A stretch of DNA of 64,000 nt, taken from contig NC_030824.1 of NCBI RefSeq assembly GCF_001704415.2, positions 38,435,022 to 38,499,021 on the forward strand, in the 5' to 3' direction. Under the pieces are notes generated by a model, which did no database searches, had not been told where the DNA came from, and saw nothing but the letters and a program-made list of their open reading frames with translations. Numbering within the stretch: position 1 is the stretch's first letter; each line of letters opens with the position of its first letter. A program made the translations under genes and the position numbers. Source of the stretch: Capra hircus (lineage: Eukaryota; Chordata; Mammalia; Artiodactyla; Bovidae). Shown in pieces: positions 24,350-36,274 of the stretch.

Positions 24350-24640
24350 TCTTTCATTCATTCACTCTTTCATTCTCATATTCATTCTAGCCAATAGATA
24401 AAGAGAATATTTATAATGAGCTAGTGCTGTGCAAGGCACTGAATCCTCCCCATGGTCAGATACATTAATACACTTTACATAAAGGAAACTTATAGTACTA
24501 GGAGAGGAGGTAAAAGAAAGACATAATTTAGATATAAAGGTCAGGTGAGGCTCTCCCTGAGAAGCAGCGGTTCAGCTGAAACCAGAGGAAGAGACTTTCA
24601 GGTGGAGAAAGCATCATGTACAAAGGCCTTTAAGTGGAAA
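24350..24640 (-). mobile_element. L2 LINE fragment (old)
   Basis: Antisense L2 3' region: repeated 'cattcattcactc', then 'gtgctgtgcaaggcactg' and 'ggtgaggctctccctgagaa'. Confidence 0.5.
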
Positions 24641-24898
24641 AAGAATGACTTTTTTGAGAAATTAAAAGAAGTTCACTAACTAAAGTGTTTATGTTTCTGT
24701 TTTCCCTAAATCATTGATTATGCATAAGTGTCTTTTGACCAGAGACCACATATTACATGTAATGGGAAGATTTAGAATCATAGTCTTTCTGTCCTGAAGA
24801 TGCCCTGTAACTTTAAATCGGCAAAAAGGGGTATATCCTATACACCTTTAATATAAATATATTACTTGTATAATTATATAATATAAAATAATAAGTAG
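24641..24898. other. AT-rich unique sequence
   Basis: Nothing recognised. Confidence 0.4.
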
Positions 24899-24911
24899 TT
24901 ATAAAGGTTAA

Positions 24912-25104
24912 GGGTTTCCCTGGTGGCTCAGTGGCAAAGAATCTGTTTTCCAAGCAGGAGATGTGGGTTTGATCCCTGGGTTGGGAAGGCCCCCTGGAGA
25001 AGGAAATGGCAACTCACTCAAGTATTCATGGACAGAGGATCCTGGCAGGTTACAGCTAGAGTTGCAAAGAGTTGGACACAACTCAGTGACGGAGCACACA
25101 GGCA
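24912..25104 (+). mobile_element. Bov-tA SINE
   Basis: Sense tRNA-like head ('tttccctggtggctcagtgg', B-box-like 'ggtttgatcc') and a BovA body with small deletions. A 13-bp exact duplication TTATAAAGGTTAA flanks it (24899-24911 and 25105-25117). Confidence 0.95.
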
Positions 25105-25117
25105 TTATAAAGGTTAA

Positions 25118-26715
25118 ATTGATGTAATACCATATACATGCGTGTGTTTATTTTGTATCTATATTGGTATCTATGATCTGTGTTGATGGGTCAGGCTATT
25201 CCCCTCAACTTAAAAGGCAGTATCCTCCTTTTGTAAGTCACGAGGAAATCTATATGCTGATATGAAGAAAGGAGATCTCTCCACACATCAATTAATGATT
25301 AAGTCCCCCAAAGCCAGCATTTATGTACCATCATTTTGTTGTATGTGTGAAAGGTAGGCCGATGTGAAAACATGATATGAAGCACTCCGATGAGACAGGG
25401 AAAAAAAATCAACCAGAGAGAATGCAAGCGCAAAGCAACAACAATTCAATCTAGGCGAGAGGGCTCTGAAAATGTAAGGGAGGCGCAGTCTCATAATTGA
25501 AAGTTCATCCAGAAAACCTCTTAGGACATCAAAGCTCAGCATTAAGTTACTCTGAGCAGTGGAGTTCTGAAGAGTTTCACTTCAGAAGTAGATTTTAAAG
25601 ACAATGAATCTTGGTTGTTTGGAAGAAATGCCATCCACAACTTTTATTTGCTATTTTAAAATCTGTTTAGCATTGTTTTCTCCCAAGTCTATTTAATCTT
25701 ACTTCAACACTTTCTAAATTCACAGTAATAACGGTTTTTGAAAGAGAGCAAGGGAATCGTGTCCTTTTTTCTTATCCAAATGAAGTAATCCTTTGGGCAT
25801 TAATATTTCAAAGCATTTATATTTATATTGCATTATAAAGTAAATAGATTTTTTTTGGCACATTGATCTTGATGGAGGGAAGAATCAATAGATGAGACAC
25901 AACATTGAGTGGGTAAGCAAGTTGATACTCATTAAAGAAATGGCCCATGATACCCACTTCCAGGACAGCAAGGACATATTTTAATATTTCTGAAGTGTCT
26001 TATCAGTGAAATGATAAAAACAGTTATAAATGGGTGATTATTATGTTCTTTACCTGCTTATGGAATACATATTTTGTTGTTTGCCTCTGTAATTCCCATT
26101 CGTAGATGTTGAAAGTTGAATATCGTGAAAACCATGACTCATTATTTTGGGTCACATATTGCCAGCTCATATTTTTAATATAAACACAGCATATCAGCCC
26201 AAGCCATCAGCCACTGATTATCTGATTAAGGTGTATTGTTACAAAACCATAATTATACTGTTTTCTAAAGAGAACTTAATCTCATTTGTTTTGGTTAGAA
26301 TGTTTTGTTTGTAAAACAGAAATCTAGTGACAAGCAAAAGAAGAATTTATATAAAAAATAAACACAGGGCCTGAAAACAGGAATGCATTTGGATTGTAAG
26401 AAATATCAGAAAGCAGAAAGTTAAATGCCTTCTAGGTCCTTCTATTTCTTTCATCTCTGCTTCTGCCTGGGTATCCATTTACATTTCAAAACAGCCACCA
26501 ATCTTTTTAGTTCTCAGGTTCAGATACTAGAAAAGGAAACCCTTGATGCTTTTATATCAGAAATCATCCTGGGCCCATTAACTATGGCAGAGGAGCCTTG
26601 TAATAAGTGCTAGAAGTAGCTCTTGCATCACTCACATAAACAGAAAACCCTACAGAAGTATTAAGGGGAACCGCCCAACAAGTTTCCAATATATGCTTTG
26701 GTGGAACCATGATGT
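25118..26715. other. unique sequence
   Basis: Nothing recognised. Short ORFs at 25321-25542 (minus) and 26425-26613 (plus) have no domain. Confidence 0.5.
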
Positions 26716-26890
26716 GAACTAACATTTTTCAGCATTTAATACTGACCAAGCACTATATGGATAGTCTCTTTTAAAACTCAGTACAACTCATTAAGTATGT
26801 GTAGTTATAAATAGATGAAGAAGCTAAGCTAAAGGAAATGTGAAACAAAGTCCAAGATTACACACCTACACAGTTAATTGAAGTAAATTA
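26716..26890 (-). mobile_element. MIR-like SINE fragment (old)
   Basis: Weak antisense MIR order: 'ccaagcactatatgg', 'gatgaagaagctaagctaaa', 'aagtccaagattacacacc'. Confidence 0.45.
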
Positions 26891-27215
26891 AGATGCAGTT
26901 ATTGTACTTACATTTTGCTACGCAGTGTTCTAAGGTTTCAGGATTCCAAATTCTCAGATATGATCAGTCCCTGACCTTGGAGAGCTCATGGCCAATTGGA
27001 AAAGAGAAGAGCAACACAGTATTTAAGTTTTATATTTTAAGGAACCAATGATGTTTCAGAGGTTTATGTGCTGGGCATCAGACCCCTTGTGACCCAGGCC
27101 AGTGGAAAAAAATTTTGGGGAAAAGGACATTTGAATTTAAAAGATGGATTAAGGTTAGCTGGATGAAGAAAAAAGATAAGTGAATCCGGGGCAAAAGAGC
27201 AGGTGTGTGAAAATG
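26891..27215 (-). mobile_element. possible L2 fragment
   Basis: Weak match to antisense L2: 'cagtccctgaccttggagag' followed by 'ctcatggcc', then a purine-rich block. Heavily decayed. Confidence 0.35.
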
Positions 27216-27232
27216 AGGTCATTTAAACACAG

Positions 27233-27237
27233 TATAT

Positions 27238-27280
<43 letters not shown>
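27233..27280. repeat. (AT)n microsatellite
   Basis: About 20 uninterrupted AT units, flanked on both sides by 'cacagtatat'. This is likely a length-polymorphic locus. Confidence 0.97.
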
Positions 27281-28157
27281 CACAGTATATTGGTAGTTTA
27301 TTGGTGGTGAAACATAGGCAATTTGGTAAAGATAAAATATAGGGACAAAAAAGAGGCAGAGAATGTCTGACAGTGAGAATCAAGACAGAGGAGAAGGTTA
27401 GATTTTAATTAGCATTGAATCTGTTTAGGATTTCATTGACATGAGAAGGCAATGAGAAGGTGTGAAAACTTTTTAAAAGTTACGTTGACGTTGAAAAACA
27501 AATTATTTTGAAAATAATAATTAACACGTTGGAAGATGGGAAGACTACATGCTAGAAACTAAAAACAGGATCCAGCGGCAGAAAACTATGCGAAAGATGA
27601 TGAAGTTCTATCTGAAAGAAACAGACAGTTGGTGAAGCTAAAATTCTAGTAACAGTGTGGGGTTTTAATACCATAGCACCCCCTCCATTGTGGAAAGTGG
27701 GGAGAAACGCAACAGAGATTGAATTCAACTTGGAAAATTAGGAAATTTTACCCCTCCACCAACTACCAATGAAAAAAAAATTTTACAATGCCGGTCATTT
27801 ATTTTAAAAGAATTCAGCATGGACAGTAATTGAAACATGAATATTCATTTGTTAAGCTACATTCAGTCAACAGTCATCTGACCTAGTGAGGAATTCCCTC
27901 TCAAGAGGTAGTGATACACATCATAGTTAAGTATACTTTGTGATAACTTGAAAAGACAATTTTTTTCCATCCAGAACACTGGGGGTCAAAAATATGATTT
28001 TAAGCAAAACAATAGTTTTACATTAGAATTCTTTAAATTTCTTAGCCAGTTCAACAGTATGATCTGAAAGTTATAAAATGTTTCCCATATAATTTAACAC
28101 ATCAAATAATCCTAGTTCCTTTAATATTTCTTCTGAGATGCCTAGGGACTTTTTAGA
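27281..28157. other. unique sequence
   Basis: Nothing recognised, and no ORF of note. Confidence 0.5.
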
Positions 28158-28357
28158 GGATTCCCTGGTGGCTCAGTGGTAAACAATCTGTCTGCCAATG
28201 CAGGAGAGGTGGGTTCAATCCCTGGGTTGGGAAGATTCCCTGGAGAAGGGCATGGTAACCCACTCCAGTATTCCTGCCTGGAAAATCCCACGGACAGAGG
28301 AGCCTGGGAGGCGACAGTCCATGGGGTCACAAATTGTCTGACATGACTAAGCACAGC
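28158..28357 (+). mobile_element. Bov-tA SINE
   Basis: Sense head 'ttccctggtggctcagtggt', B-box-like 'ggttcaatcc', and BovA body to 'acatgactaagcacagcaca'. Confidence 0.92.
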
Positions 28358-29819
28358 ACATTAGCATTAGGGGCTCTTTGGAATACTCAAAGATAGCTAG
28401 AGAAAGAAACTTACAGTTTGTTATCAAAAGCAATTCAATATTTCAGGAAAAATTTGTTTTCTTAACAGGGAGTAAGACAACCAAATTTCAGTCTTGTATC
28501 AGCGTACTATTGACAACAAAGTTCATTTAACTAAATTTAAATACTAACTGGATTTAATTAAACCAAGTCTAATCTTAATCACTCCTGACAACATAGAAAA
28601 TTCTTTTTTTTTAAAGTTCCCTTTTTTACACAAACTTTTTTAAAATCACTTTTTGTATACAAATGATTTGTCCCTTAATTTTCCCCATCCAGAAACAAAC
28701 AGCTCTAGGACAAAATTATTATCATCATTTTTCCTCAAAAAAAATTTTTTTTAAACTCCTTTCTTTATACTTTCTCTTGCTGACAATACATATTCTTTTT
28801 TGCTTTACATACTGAAATGCTTTCCTTGTCATTTTTAGTAGTTTTAATTACATATAACAATTTTTAAACGTTAAAGGTCTTAAAAACCCAAGAAACAAGT
28901 AATTGAACTGTTATACTATTATTTGCTGTTAGGCAAACTTAAGAACACATTCCATAACCTCTAAAAACATACATTTTCCTCATAGCATAATTTCTCTTTA
29001 ATGTGGTATGAGATGTGTATTTAATAAACCCAAATATCTTTAGTGCTTTTTCTCTAATAAGAAGGCAAAATTAGGTAAACTTATATTTGTTCAGTAATGT
29101 ACCAGTATTTTACCTTAAAAAATGATTTAGACATTGAATTAATCTGCATCAAAAAACTTAATTTAGAAAAACTCTAAAATTTAAAGTTACCAAAAATCTG
29201 GAAAAAACTATTTTTGGATAAACATCCCTGAAACATAATTTTTTCAAAGACTTTATCTGAAAGCCTTTGAAACCATTTATGACAGTATCACATATAGACA
29301 CAAGATATTCAGACAGAGATCTCAAATTTTTTATTTCAATATAGAACTTATCAACTTATTAATAACAATCAGAATAATTTGAATTTACTCACTTGAGTTT
29401 AAAAGGCTTCTCTCCCTCCCCACCAACTCCTTTTATTCCCCCTTGGCTTGAAGTTCTAATTAACCCAAGGCTAAAGTCTCAGGCAAAGTGAGCTGTGTTT
29501 GTGTTTCAAGGACATGATAAGAGTTAATTTCAAGCTTTCTCCTAGGCATATTTTTTTTTTTTTCCCTCTCTCTCAGGGTTAGAATTTTGAACAGCATTTA
29601 TCAAGCTAGGTTTCTCTAATTGCATTTGCAAAAACAAAAAAGTTTTGGAATTTCAAGAGCTTCATCTTAACCAATTTTCTCTGGAGTCTGAGGAATACTG
29701 TCAGCAACACAGTGTTTAAAAAAAATTATCTTTTTTTTTCTTTACTCATAGTTTCATTGCTTAAAGTTTTCTAATGAGTTGAACCTGAATTTCTCATTTT
29801 ACAAAAGGCAACAAGAGTA
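28358..29819. other. AT-rich sequence, perhaps retroviral interior
   Basis: Very AT-rich, with many A- and T-runs and no open frame of 60 codons. It lies on the downstream side of the antisense LTR and leader at 29820-30937, so it may be decayed retroviral interior. No protein motif is left to show this. Confidence 0.3.
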
Positions 29820-30303
29820 CCAGTCACACATGGAATGCACACTCACACACCAGAAGACAGAACTGTCACATGTCCTCTGAGAGGGTCACCACTGGCCAAT
29901 AGAGTCCCAAATAAATACTTCTCCAACACAAATGATCCCCCAAAGCAGACACATGTCAGAACCATGGGCAAAACGCCCAAATAGAACTTCATGCTCAAAA
30001 GAGAAGTTTGCCCGGAGCACACCACTGGACTTACTCAGTCTTGAAACTATCACCTCCTCCTGATGCGTTTCCCTTCCACCAAGGAAAAACATTAAGTTGG
30101 CAGCCAGAGGTAAGCAGAGGGGAAACGGGGAGGGTCCCAGGAACAAGTGATTTCAACAACTTCTAAGAATGTCCCCCAAAGCCTCTCTCTCAGAGCCAGC
30201 TAGCCAAGATCTGTGGGCTCCTCGCAGCCGTTCTGGTGCAGCGTCATGGCTGTGGCTCTCCTGGGGGAAATCCTGGGGAGCCAGATGTCGCGAGAACACA
30301 ACC
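29820..30303 (-). mobile_element. retrovirus-like leader region (antisense)
   Basis: Immediately downstream (antisense) of the LTR and PBS-like motif. It is richer in G and C than its surroundings. The antisense ORFs (29886-30146, 86 codons; 29843-30025, 60 codons) are short and I cannot identify them as gag. Its status as retroviral leader rests on position only. Confidence 0.4.
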
Positions 30304-30320
30304 TCCCTACTAGGGCTCCA
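30304..30320 (-). other. candidate primer binding site
   Basis: On the minus strand this reads TGGAGCCCTAGTAGGGA. It agrees with a tRNA-Lys-type retroviral primer binding site at 13 of 17 positions, by my alignment. It starts four bases after the LTR end. Confidence 0.5.
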
Positions 30321-30324
30321 AAAC

Positions 30325-30937
30325 TGTTACCGAAGGTGGGGTCTGGATCCTCCTGACTCAGAAGCCAATAAAGAGGCAAGGTTGGTGGAAAGGAACGTTC
30401 GTTTTATTTTGGAGGGTGGCAACCAGGGGATTCTCCTCCAAATGCTACTCTCCCCACTGACAATCAGCGGGCAAAACAATGCAGGGAGGGGCTACAAGCA
30501 GAAATAGTAGTCAGCTCTGATAGTCGTCTTGAAATTTGTCATGTGGTGGTCTCATCAGCCTCATCTTGATTGTTTTAACTACAGTTAGTCTTTAGTTCCA
30601 GGGTTAGTTTGTCCCCATGTCTTTGAGGCCAGTTCTTGGAGTCATGGCACCTCAGGTCGTGACTAGTCTGGTCATCATGTCGTTATCATCTTCCACCTGC
30701 TAGGAGTTTCAGTGTCTAGAAGACAGCTGAAAGGTCATGGCACAGAATATTATCAATTGCCCTTGAAGGGGAACTAAAGTCCTTGACTATGTTTAATGGC
30801 TAAACTATTATTTCAGTCTTGTTGGACCATTTTTCCTTTGTTTTAGCATTTTTCATTTCTCTGATTAAACTTACTCCTTGGCTAAAGTTTTTTCATGGAC
30901 AAAGAGCAGGCTGAGGACATGGGGGGCAAGGACCACA
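30325..30937 (-). mobile_element. endogenous retrovirus LTR (antisense)
   Basis: Antisense LTR-like unit of about 613 bp. On the minus strand it starts with TGTGGTC and ends with GGTAACA, so the TG...CA termini and short TGT/ACA inverted ends are present. An AATAAA signal (complement around 30399-30405) lies about 75 bases before the end, with a 'gcccctccc' GC-box-like motif upstream. A PBS-like motif follows, so it looks like a 5' LTR. I found no second LTR. The left terminus (30325) is firmer than the right one. Confidence 0.6.
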
Positions 30938-31528
30938 GGTTCCTGCTCTATTTCAAGAGCTCATTTCTTTATTATCTATTCCTTCTTATGGGTTTTTCTC
31001 ATAAAATATAAAATCTAGCTACAATTTTGATAATGTATGTAAAATTAATATTAGGTGCACCAAAACCAGCTTAGAAGAGAACAACATAAACGTTTTAAAT
31101 TCTTTTGTGAAGACTGCCTAAATCCTATCCAAATTAATCAAACAAAAATCACATATATCTATTGGTTAGCTATTTTAACAGAACTGTAGAATGATTTTGT
31201 TTGACCTGGCCTCATTTTTTCAGTTAGAGACAACCTTGTCAAATCTTTCTATTGACCTTATATTGTTTTCCTCCAAGACTTCTATCTTGCATGTCAACAC
31301 TGAATAGTTTGTTAGAATTTTTATGACTCTTTAAAAAGGACTCAAAACACTTTATAGTAATGAATATTAAGCCAGTTTTGACAACCCTGAAGAGATGAAG
31401 CAAAATACTAAAGTGTACTTGCACTTTTATAAACTTACCTAAATACTGAAAGATTGTTGGACCACAAAACACTGATTCAAAATAACTTCATTCTGTCATT
31501 GATACATTTGCACGTATGTGTGAACATT
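30938..31528. other. AT-rich sequence beside LTR
   Basis: No repeat named. It could belong to the same retroviral insertion or be target DNA. The 77-codon antisense ORF at 31239-31472 has no domain. Confidence 0.35.
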
Positions 31529-31735
31529 CATGCTCAGTTGCTCAGTCATGTCCGACTCTTTGTGACTCCATGGATGGCAGCCCATCAGGCTCCTCTGACA
31601 ATGGGATTCTCCAGGCAAGAAAACTGGAGAAGGTTGCCATTTCCTCCTCCAGGGGATCTTCCAGACCCAGGGATCAAACCCGAGTCTCCTGCGTTGCAGG
31701 TGGATTCTTTACCACTGAACCACTTGAGAAGACCC
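31529..31735 (-). mobile_element. Bov-tA SINE
   Basis: Antisense: 'cagttgctcagtcatgtccg', then BovA body, then head complement 'ggtggattctttaccactga'. The 105- and 101-codon ORFs over it are SINE frames. Confidence 0.92.
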
Positions 31736-32209
31736 ATTTACATGCATATCTTACTACTAATTTTCTTTTAACTCATATTTCAATATATTGTGTTTTTATA
31801 AAATTATTCTTGTTTTTATAAAGATCTCAGAGTTGCTGACAATAGTAATTTGCACTGATTGTGTATGAATACTTATAACTAGTTAGGTTATATGCTTGTG
31901 TGAATTTTATTCCTGTCATCATTTTTAACACAGAAGTGTCATATACTTAATACATGCCTCAAATAATATGGATACAGGTTATTCGATATTCATCAAACAC
32001 ATTTAATCTGTGATTCTCGTGTCTTTCATTCTAACAAGTTGTTAAAGGAAATGTGATTCATCATTAATCAAAGTTTTTTCCAGTTTCTTATTACTAAAAT
32101 AATGCATAATAGTTGTGAAGAATTTAATAAATATTACAGAAACTCTCTCACTGAATTCTGCTTAACTGATTACGAAGGGTAACTTTTTCTGTTCTGAGAT
32201 CAGTTTCCA
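31736..32209. other. unique AT-rich sequence
   Basis: Nothing recognised. Confidence 0.5.
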
Positions 32210-33110
32210 GTGTGAGTGATGAGAGGGTTCCCCACAACACCAAGCAAATCTCCTACACCAGCTGGATTTCCAACAACTCAACCCAGTTCTGTCATCTATC
32301 CAGCGGTAGCCTCAGATTCCACTGGTTAAGGGTTCAGTCCTGCAAGACCATCCCCTGCCCCTCCAGATGTCTCTGGCAAGCCCAGGTTGTTACTTATGGT
32401 TCTGATCAACTGGCTATGTATTGGAGGTAGCCAAGGATCCCTCCTTGGGTTTGATTAATTTGCCAGAGCAGGTAAATAGTTTACATACTAGATTGCTGGT
32501 TTATTATAAATGAATGTAACTCAAGAACATCCAGATGCAAGGAGTACATAGAACAAGGTATGTGGGAAAGATCTTGGTCTTTCATGCCATCTCCAGGCAC
32601 ATCACTCTCTGCAAATTTCCACATGATCATCAACCCAGAAGCTCTCCAACTTCAGTTTTTTGGGGGTTTTATGGAGGCTTCACTGCATAGGCACCATTGG
32701 TTAAATCATTGGTCATTGGTATTTCATTCACCTTCCAATCCTCTCCCCTCCCTAGAAATCAGGATGTGGGACTGAAAATTCCAAGCTTCTATTCTTGGTG
32801 GTTTTCCCTAGCAACCAACCTCCATCTTTAGCACTGGCCTAAAATCCCTCATTAATAGAAACCCAGTTGTGGTGGAAAGGGTCTTGTTATGAATAACAAG
32901 AAATTATTTTACCTTTATGAGTCTGAAGCTTTCCACTGAAGACAGGAGACCAAATTTTATGACAAAATTGGTCTGCTGTTATGCTCAGGAAATTTCAATT
33001 TTGGACTATGATTCAGGAACTATGAAAGAAGACCAGAAGACTGGTTTTCTAAGTGGACAAATATATTTTTTCTTATAAATCATACTATCACAATAACCAA
33101 GTTTCCACTG
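32210..33110 (-). mobile_element. old LTR (ERV, antisense)
   Basis: Blocks in an order I associate with an old mammalian retroviral LTR: 'aatttgccagagcaggtaaa', 'ctggtttattataaatgaat', 'tttatggaggcttcactgca', 'ccctagcaaccaacctccat', 'gtcttgttatgaataacaag' and an AT-rich end near 33060-33110. Subfamily unknown and orientation uncertain. ORFs at 32212-32430 and 32560-32775 lie inside it. Confidence 0.45.
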
Positions 33111-33711
33111 CCTCTACAAAGTGCTGAACACTCAAGGCTAGCAGGCTGTAAGCCACTGGAAATATTTGCTTACTAGACTTTGCTGAATATAGGTTCATTC
33201 TCTAACACATGTGTGCCAGGGTTACTTAATGCAATTACGCAATGTAATTCAATAAAACAGTGCTCTCAGAAGAGAATTATTTTAATAAAAATTAAAGAAA
33301 AATATGAAAATAATAAATAATAGACATTTTCTTGAAAATTAATTGCCAATAAAATGGGTATGGGTGAGACCACCATAAAATATTGGCAGGGAAATTATAA
33401 AAATTTCCAAGGAGTCTCAAATCAGATTGCTATACAGATGTCTACAGTCCTCATTAGACATAAAAGAAAGGAAAACGTGGGATCATAAATATAAAACAAG
33501 TTTGGGAATGTCATATTAGTTGTTGGTGGTTGATTTTATAATATATTATTTTCTTCTTTTCCCTGGCAATAACCAATCTGAAAAAAGACAGCAGTCATAA
33601 TAAGAACAATAGAAAACGTTTTTTAATGTTGAAACACTAATCTTACTTAAATGTTTATCAAAATAGTTACAAAGAATTTTTGACACACAAAATTTATTAT
33701 TTTAATGTTGT
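33111..33711. other. unique AT-rich sequence
   Basis: Nothing recognised. Confidence 0.5.
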
Positions 33712-33723
33712 AATATCAATAGT

Positions 33724-34110
33724 TGACCATCTGGTGATGTCCATGTGTAGAGTCTTCTCTTGTGTTGTTGGAAGAGGGTGTTTGCTATGACCAGTGCATT
33801 CTCTTGGCAAAACTCTATTAGCCTTTGTCCTGCCATTTTGCTTTTTGCATTTCTTTTCCATGAGGATGGTCTTGATCCCTGTCTCCTGTTCAATGTCACG
33901 AACCTCCATCCATAGTTCATCAGGCACTCTATCTATCAGATCTAGTCCCTTAAATCTATTTCTCACTTCCACTGTATAATCATAAGGAATTTGATTTAGG
34001 TCATATCTGAATGGTCTAGTGGTTTTCCCTACTTTCTTCAATTTTAGTCTGAATTTGGTAATAAGGAGTTCATGATCTGAGCCACAGTCAGCTCCTGGTC
34101 TTGTTGTTTT
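33724..34110 (-). pseudogene. BovB ORF fragment (inverted endonuclease-RT linker)
   Basis: Antisense reading frame (part of an ORF at 33697-34257). It holds typical BovB segments such as TRPGADCGSDHELLITKFRL, the C-terminal end of the AP-type endonuclease with its catalytic 'SDH' motif, followed by FRYDLNQIPYDYTVEVRNRF. After that the frame passes an internal junction near 33830 into an earlier stretch (FCQENALVIANT-like in a second frame). The order of these two pieces is swapped relative to an intact element. Non-functional fragment of a non-LTR retrotransposon. Confidence 0.8.
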
Positions 34111-34440
34111 TCCCAGATTGGTAGGTGCCCATATGCTACTGGAGATCAGTGGAGAAATAACTCCAGAAAGAATGAACGGATGGAGCCAAAGCAAAAAACA
34201 ATACCCAGTGGGGATGTGACTGGTGATAGAAGCAAGGTCTGATGCTATAAAGAGCAATATTTAATAGGAACCTGGAATGTTAGGTCCATGAATCAAGGCA
34301 AATTGGAAGTGGTCAAACAGGAGACGGCAAGAAGTGAAAAGCAAAGGAGAAAAGGAAAGATATAAGCATCTGAATGCAGAGTTCCAAAAAATAGCAAGGA
34401 GAGATAAGAAAGCCTTCCTCGGTGATCAATGTTAAGAAAT

Positions 34441-35820
34441 AGAAGAAAACAACAGAATGGGAAAGACTAGAAATCTCTTCAAGAAAATTAAAGATACCAA
34501 GGGAACATTTCATTCAAAAATGGGCACAATAAAGGACAGAAATGGTATGGACCTAACAGAAGCAGATGATATTAAGAAGAGGTGGCAAGAATACACAGAA
34601 AAACTGTACAAAAAAGATCTTCACAAACAAGATAATTACGATAGTGTGATCACTCACCAAGGCCCAGACATCTTGGAATGTGAAGTCAAGTGGGCCTTAG
34701 AAAGCATCACTACAAACAAAGTCAGTGGAGGTGATGGAATTCCAGTTGAGCTATTTCAAATCCTGAAAGATGATGCTGTGAAAGTGCTATATTCAATATG
34801 CCAGCAAATTGGGAAAACTCAGCAGTGGTCACAGGACTAAAAAGGTCAGTTTCCATTCCAATCCCAAAGAAAGGCAATCCCAAAGAATACTCAAACTAAC
34901 CCACAATTGCACTCATCTCACACGCTAGTAAAGTAATGCTCAAAATTCTCCAAGCCAGGCTTCAGCAATACGTGAACTGTGAACTTCCAGATGTTCAAGC
35001 TAGTTTAAAGGCAGAGGAACCAGAGATCAAATTGCTAACATCCGCTGGATCATGGAAAAAGCAAGAGAGTTCCAGAAAAACATCTATTTCTGCTTTATTG
35101 ACTATGCCAAAGCCTTTGACTGTGTGGATCACAATAAACTGTGGAAAATTCTGAAAGAGATGGGAACACCAGACCACCTGACCTGCCTCTTGAGAAACCT
35201 ATATGCACGTCAGAAAGCAACAGTTAGAACTGGACATGGAACAACAGACTGGTTCCAAATACAAAAAGGAGTACGTCAAGGCTGTATATTGTCACCCTGC
35301 TTATTTAACTTCTATGCAGAGTACATCATGAGAAATGCTGGGCTAGAAGAAGCACAAGCTGGAATCAAGATTGCCGGGAGAAATATCAATAACCTCAGAT
35401 ATGCAGATGACACCACCCTTATGGCAGAAAGTGAAGAGGAGCTAAAAAGCCTCTTGATGAAAGTGAAAGAGGAGAGTGAAGAAGTTGGCTTAAAGCTCAA
35501 CATTCAGAAAACAAAGATCTTGGCATCTGGTCCTATCACTTCATGGGAAATAGATGGGGAAACAGTGGAAACAGTGGCAGACTTTATTTTTTTGGGCTCC
35601 AAAATCACTGCAGATGGTGACTGCAGCCATGAAATTAAAACTTGGAAGGAAATCTATGACCAACTAGATAGTATATTGAAAAGCAGAGACATTACTTTGC
35701 CAACAAAGGTCCGTGTAGTCAAGGCTATGGTTTTTCCAGTGGTCATGTATGGATGTGAGAGTTGGACTGTGAAGAAAGCTGAGCGCCGAAGAATTGATGC
35801 TCTTGAACTGTAGTGTTGGA
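34441..35820 (+). pseudogene. BovB reverse transcriptase pseudogene
   Basis: BovB RT moves the element by target-primed reverse transcription. The first open piece is at 34457-34840 (127 codons; N-terminal RT region, NKVSGGDGIPVELFQILKDD). Indels near 34837 and 35005 shift the frame. The second piece, at 35052-35813 (253 codons), carries the palm: motif A FIDYAKAFD at about residues 15-23, motif B RQGCILSPCLFN at 75-86, and catalytic YADD at 117-120. It then runs through the thumb and connection region to a stop where family members have a Trp codon (tgg to tag). The remaining C-terminal frame continues at 35829-36062. All three catalytic Asp residues are present. The endonuclease is missing in sense and the frame is broken, so it is not functional on its own. 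Confidence 0.9.
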
Positions 35821-36274
35821 GAAAACTCTTGAGAGTCCCTTGGACTGCAAGGAGATCCATCCAGTCCATCCTAAAGGAGATCAGGCCTGGGTGTTCTTTG
35901 GAAGGACTGATACTAAAGCTTAAACTACATTACTTTGGCCACGTCATGCGAAGAGTTGACTCTTTGGAAAGGACTCTGATGCTGGGATGGATTGGGGGCA
36001 GGAGGAGAAGGGTACAACAGAGGATGAGATGCTGGATGGCATTACTGACTCGATGGACATGAGTTTGGGTGAACTCCAGGAGATGGTGATGGACAGGGAG
36101 GCCCGGCGTGCTGCAATTCATGGTGTTTCAGAGAGTCACACATGACTGAGTGACTGAACTGAACTGAACTGAATAACAATAGTAATTTAGGTGATGAAAG
36201 TTGATGTTACTGAATGGCTGCAAAATTATCTGTCTTATTTTTATCGTGGTTATTTCTCTGACTTTGAGAAATTG

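Larger units (their letters stand above)
33724..36171 (+). mobile_element. rearranged long BovB LINE
   Basis: The longest BovB in the window, 2,448 bp, flanked by a 12-bp duplication with one mismatch (33712-33723 and 36172-36183), so it is one insertion. It consists of four blocks. 33724 to about 33830 is antisense internal sequence. About 33830-34110 is another antisense internal block, from further downstream in the consensus. About 34110-34333 is upstream BovB in sense. About 34333-36171 is sense sequence through RT to the 3' tail (repeated GAACT). The two inverted blocks come from the stretch that is missing between the last two. Confidence 0.93.

Noticed and set aside
33697..34257. 186-codon minus-strand ORF, candidate novel protein
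   Set aside because: It is inverted BovB coding sequence (endonuclease end and linker) running through rearrangement joints into sense-strand BovB read backwards.
35052..35813. 253-codon RT ORF as an active host gene or retron-like RT
   Set aside because: Motifs and flanks are those of BovB. The frame is broken on both sides and the element is rearranged, so it is a LINE pseudogene.
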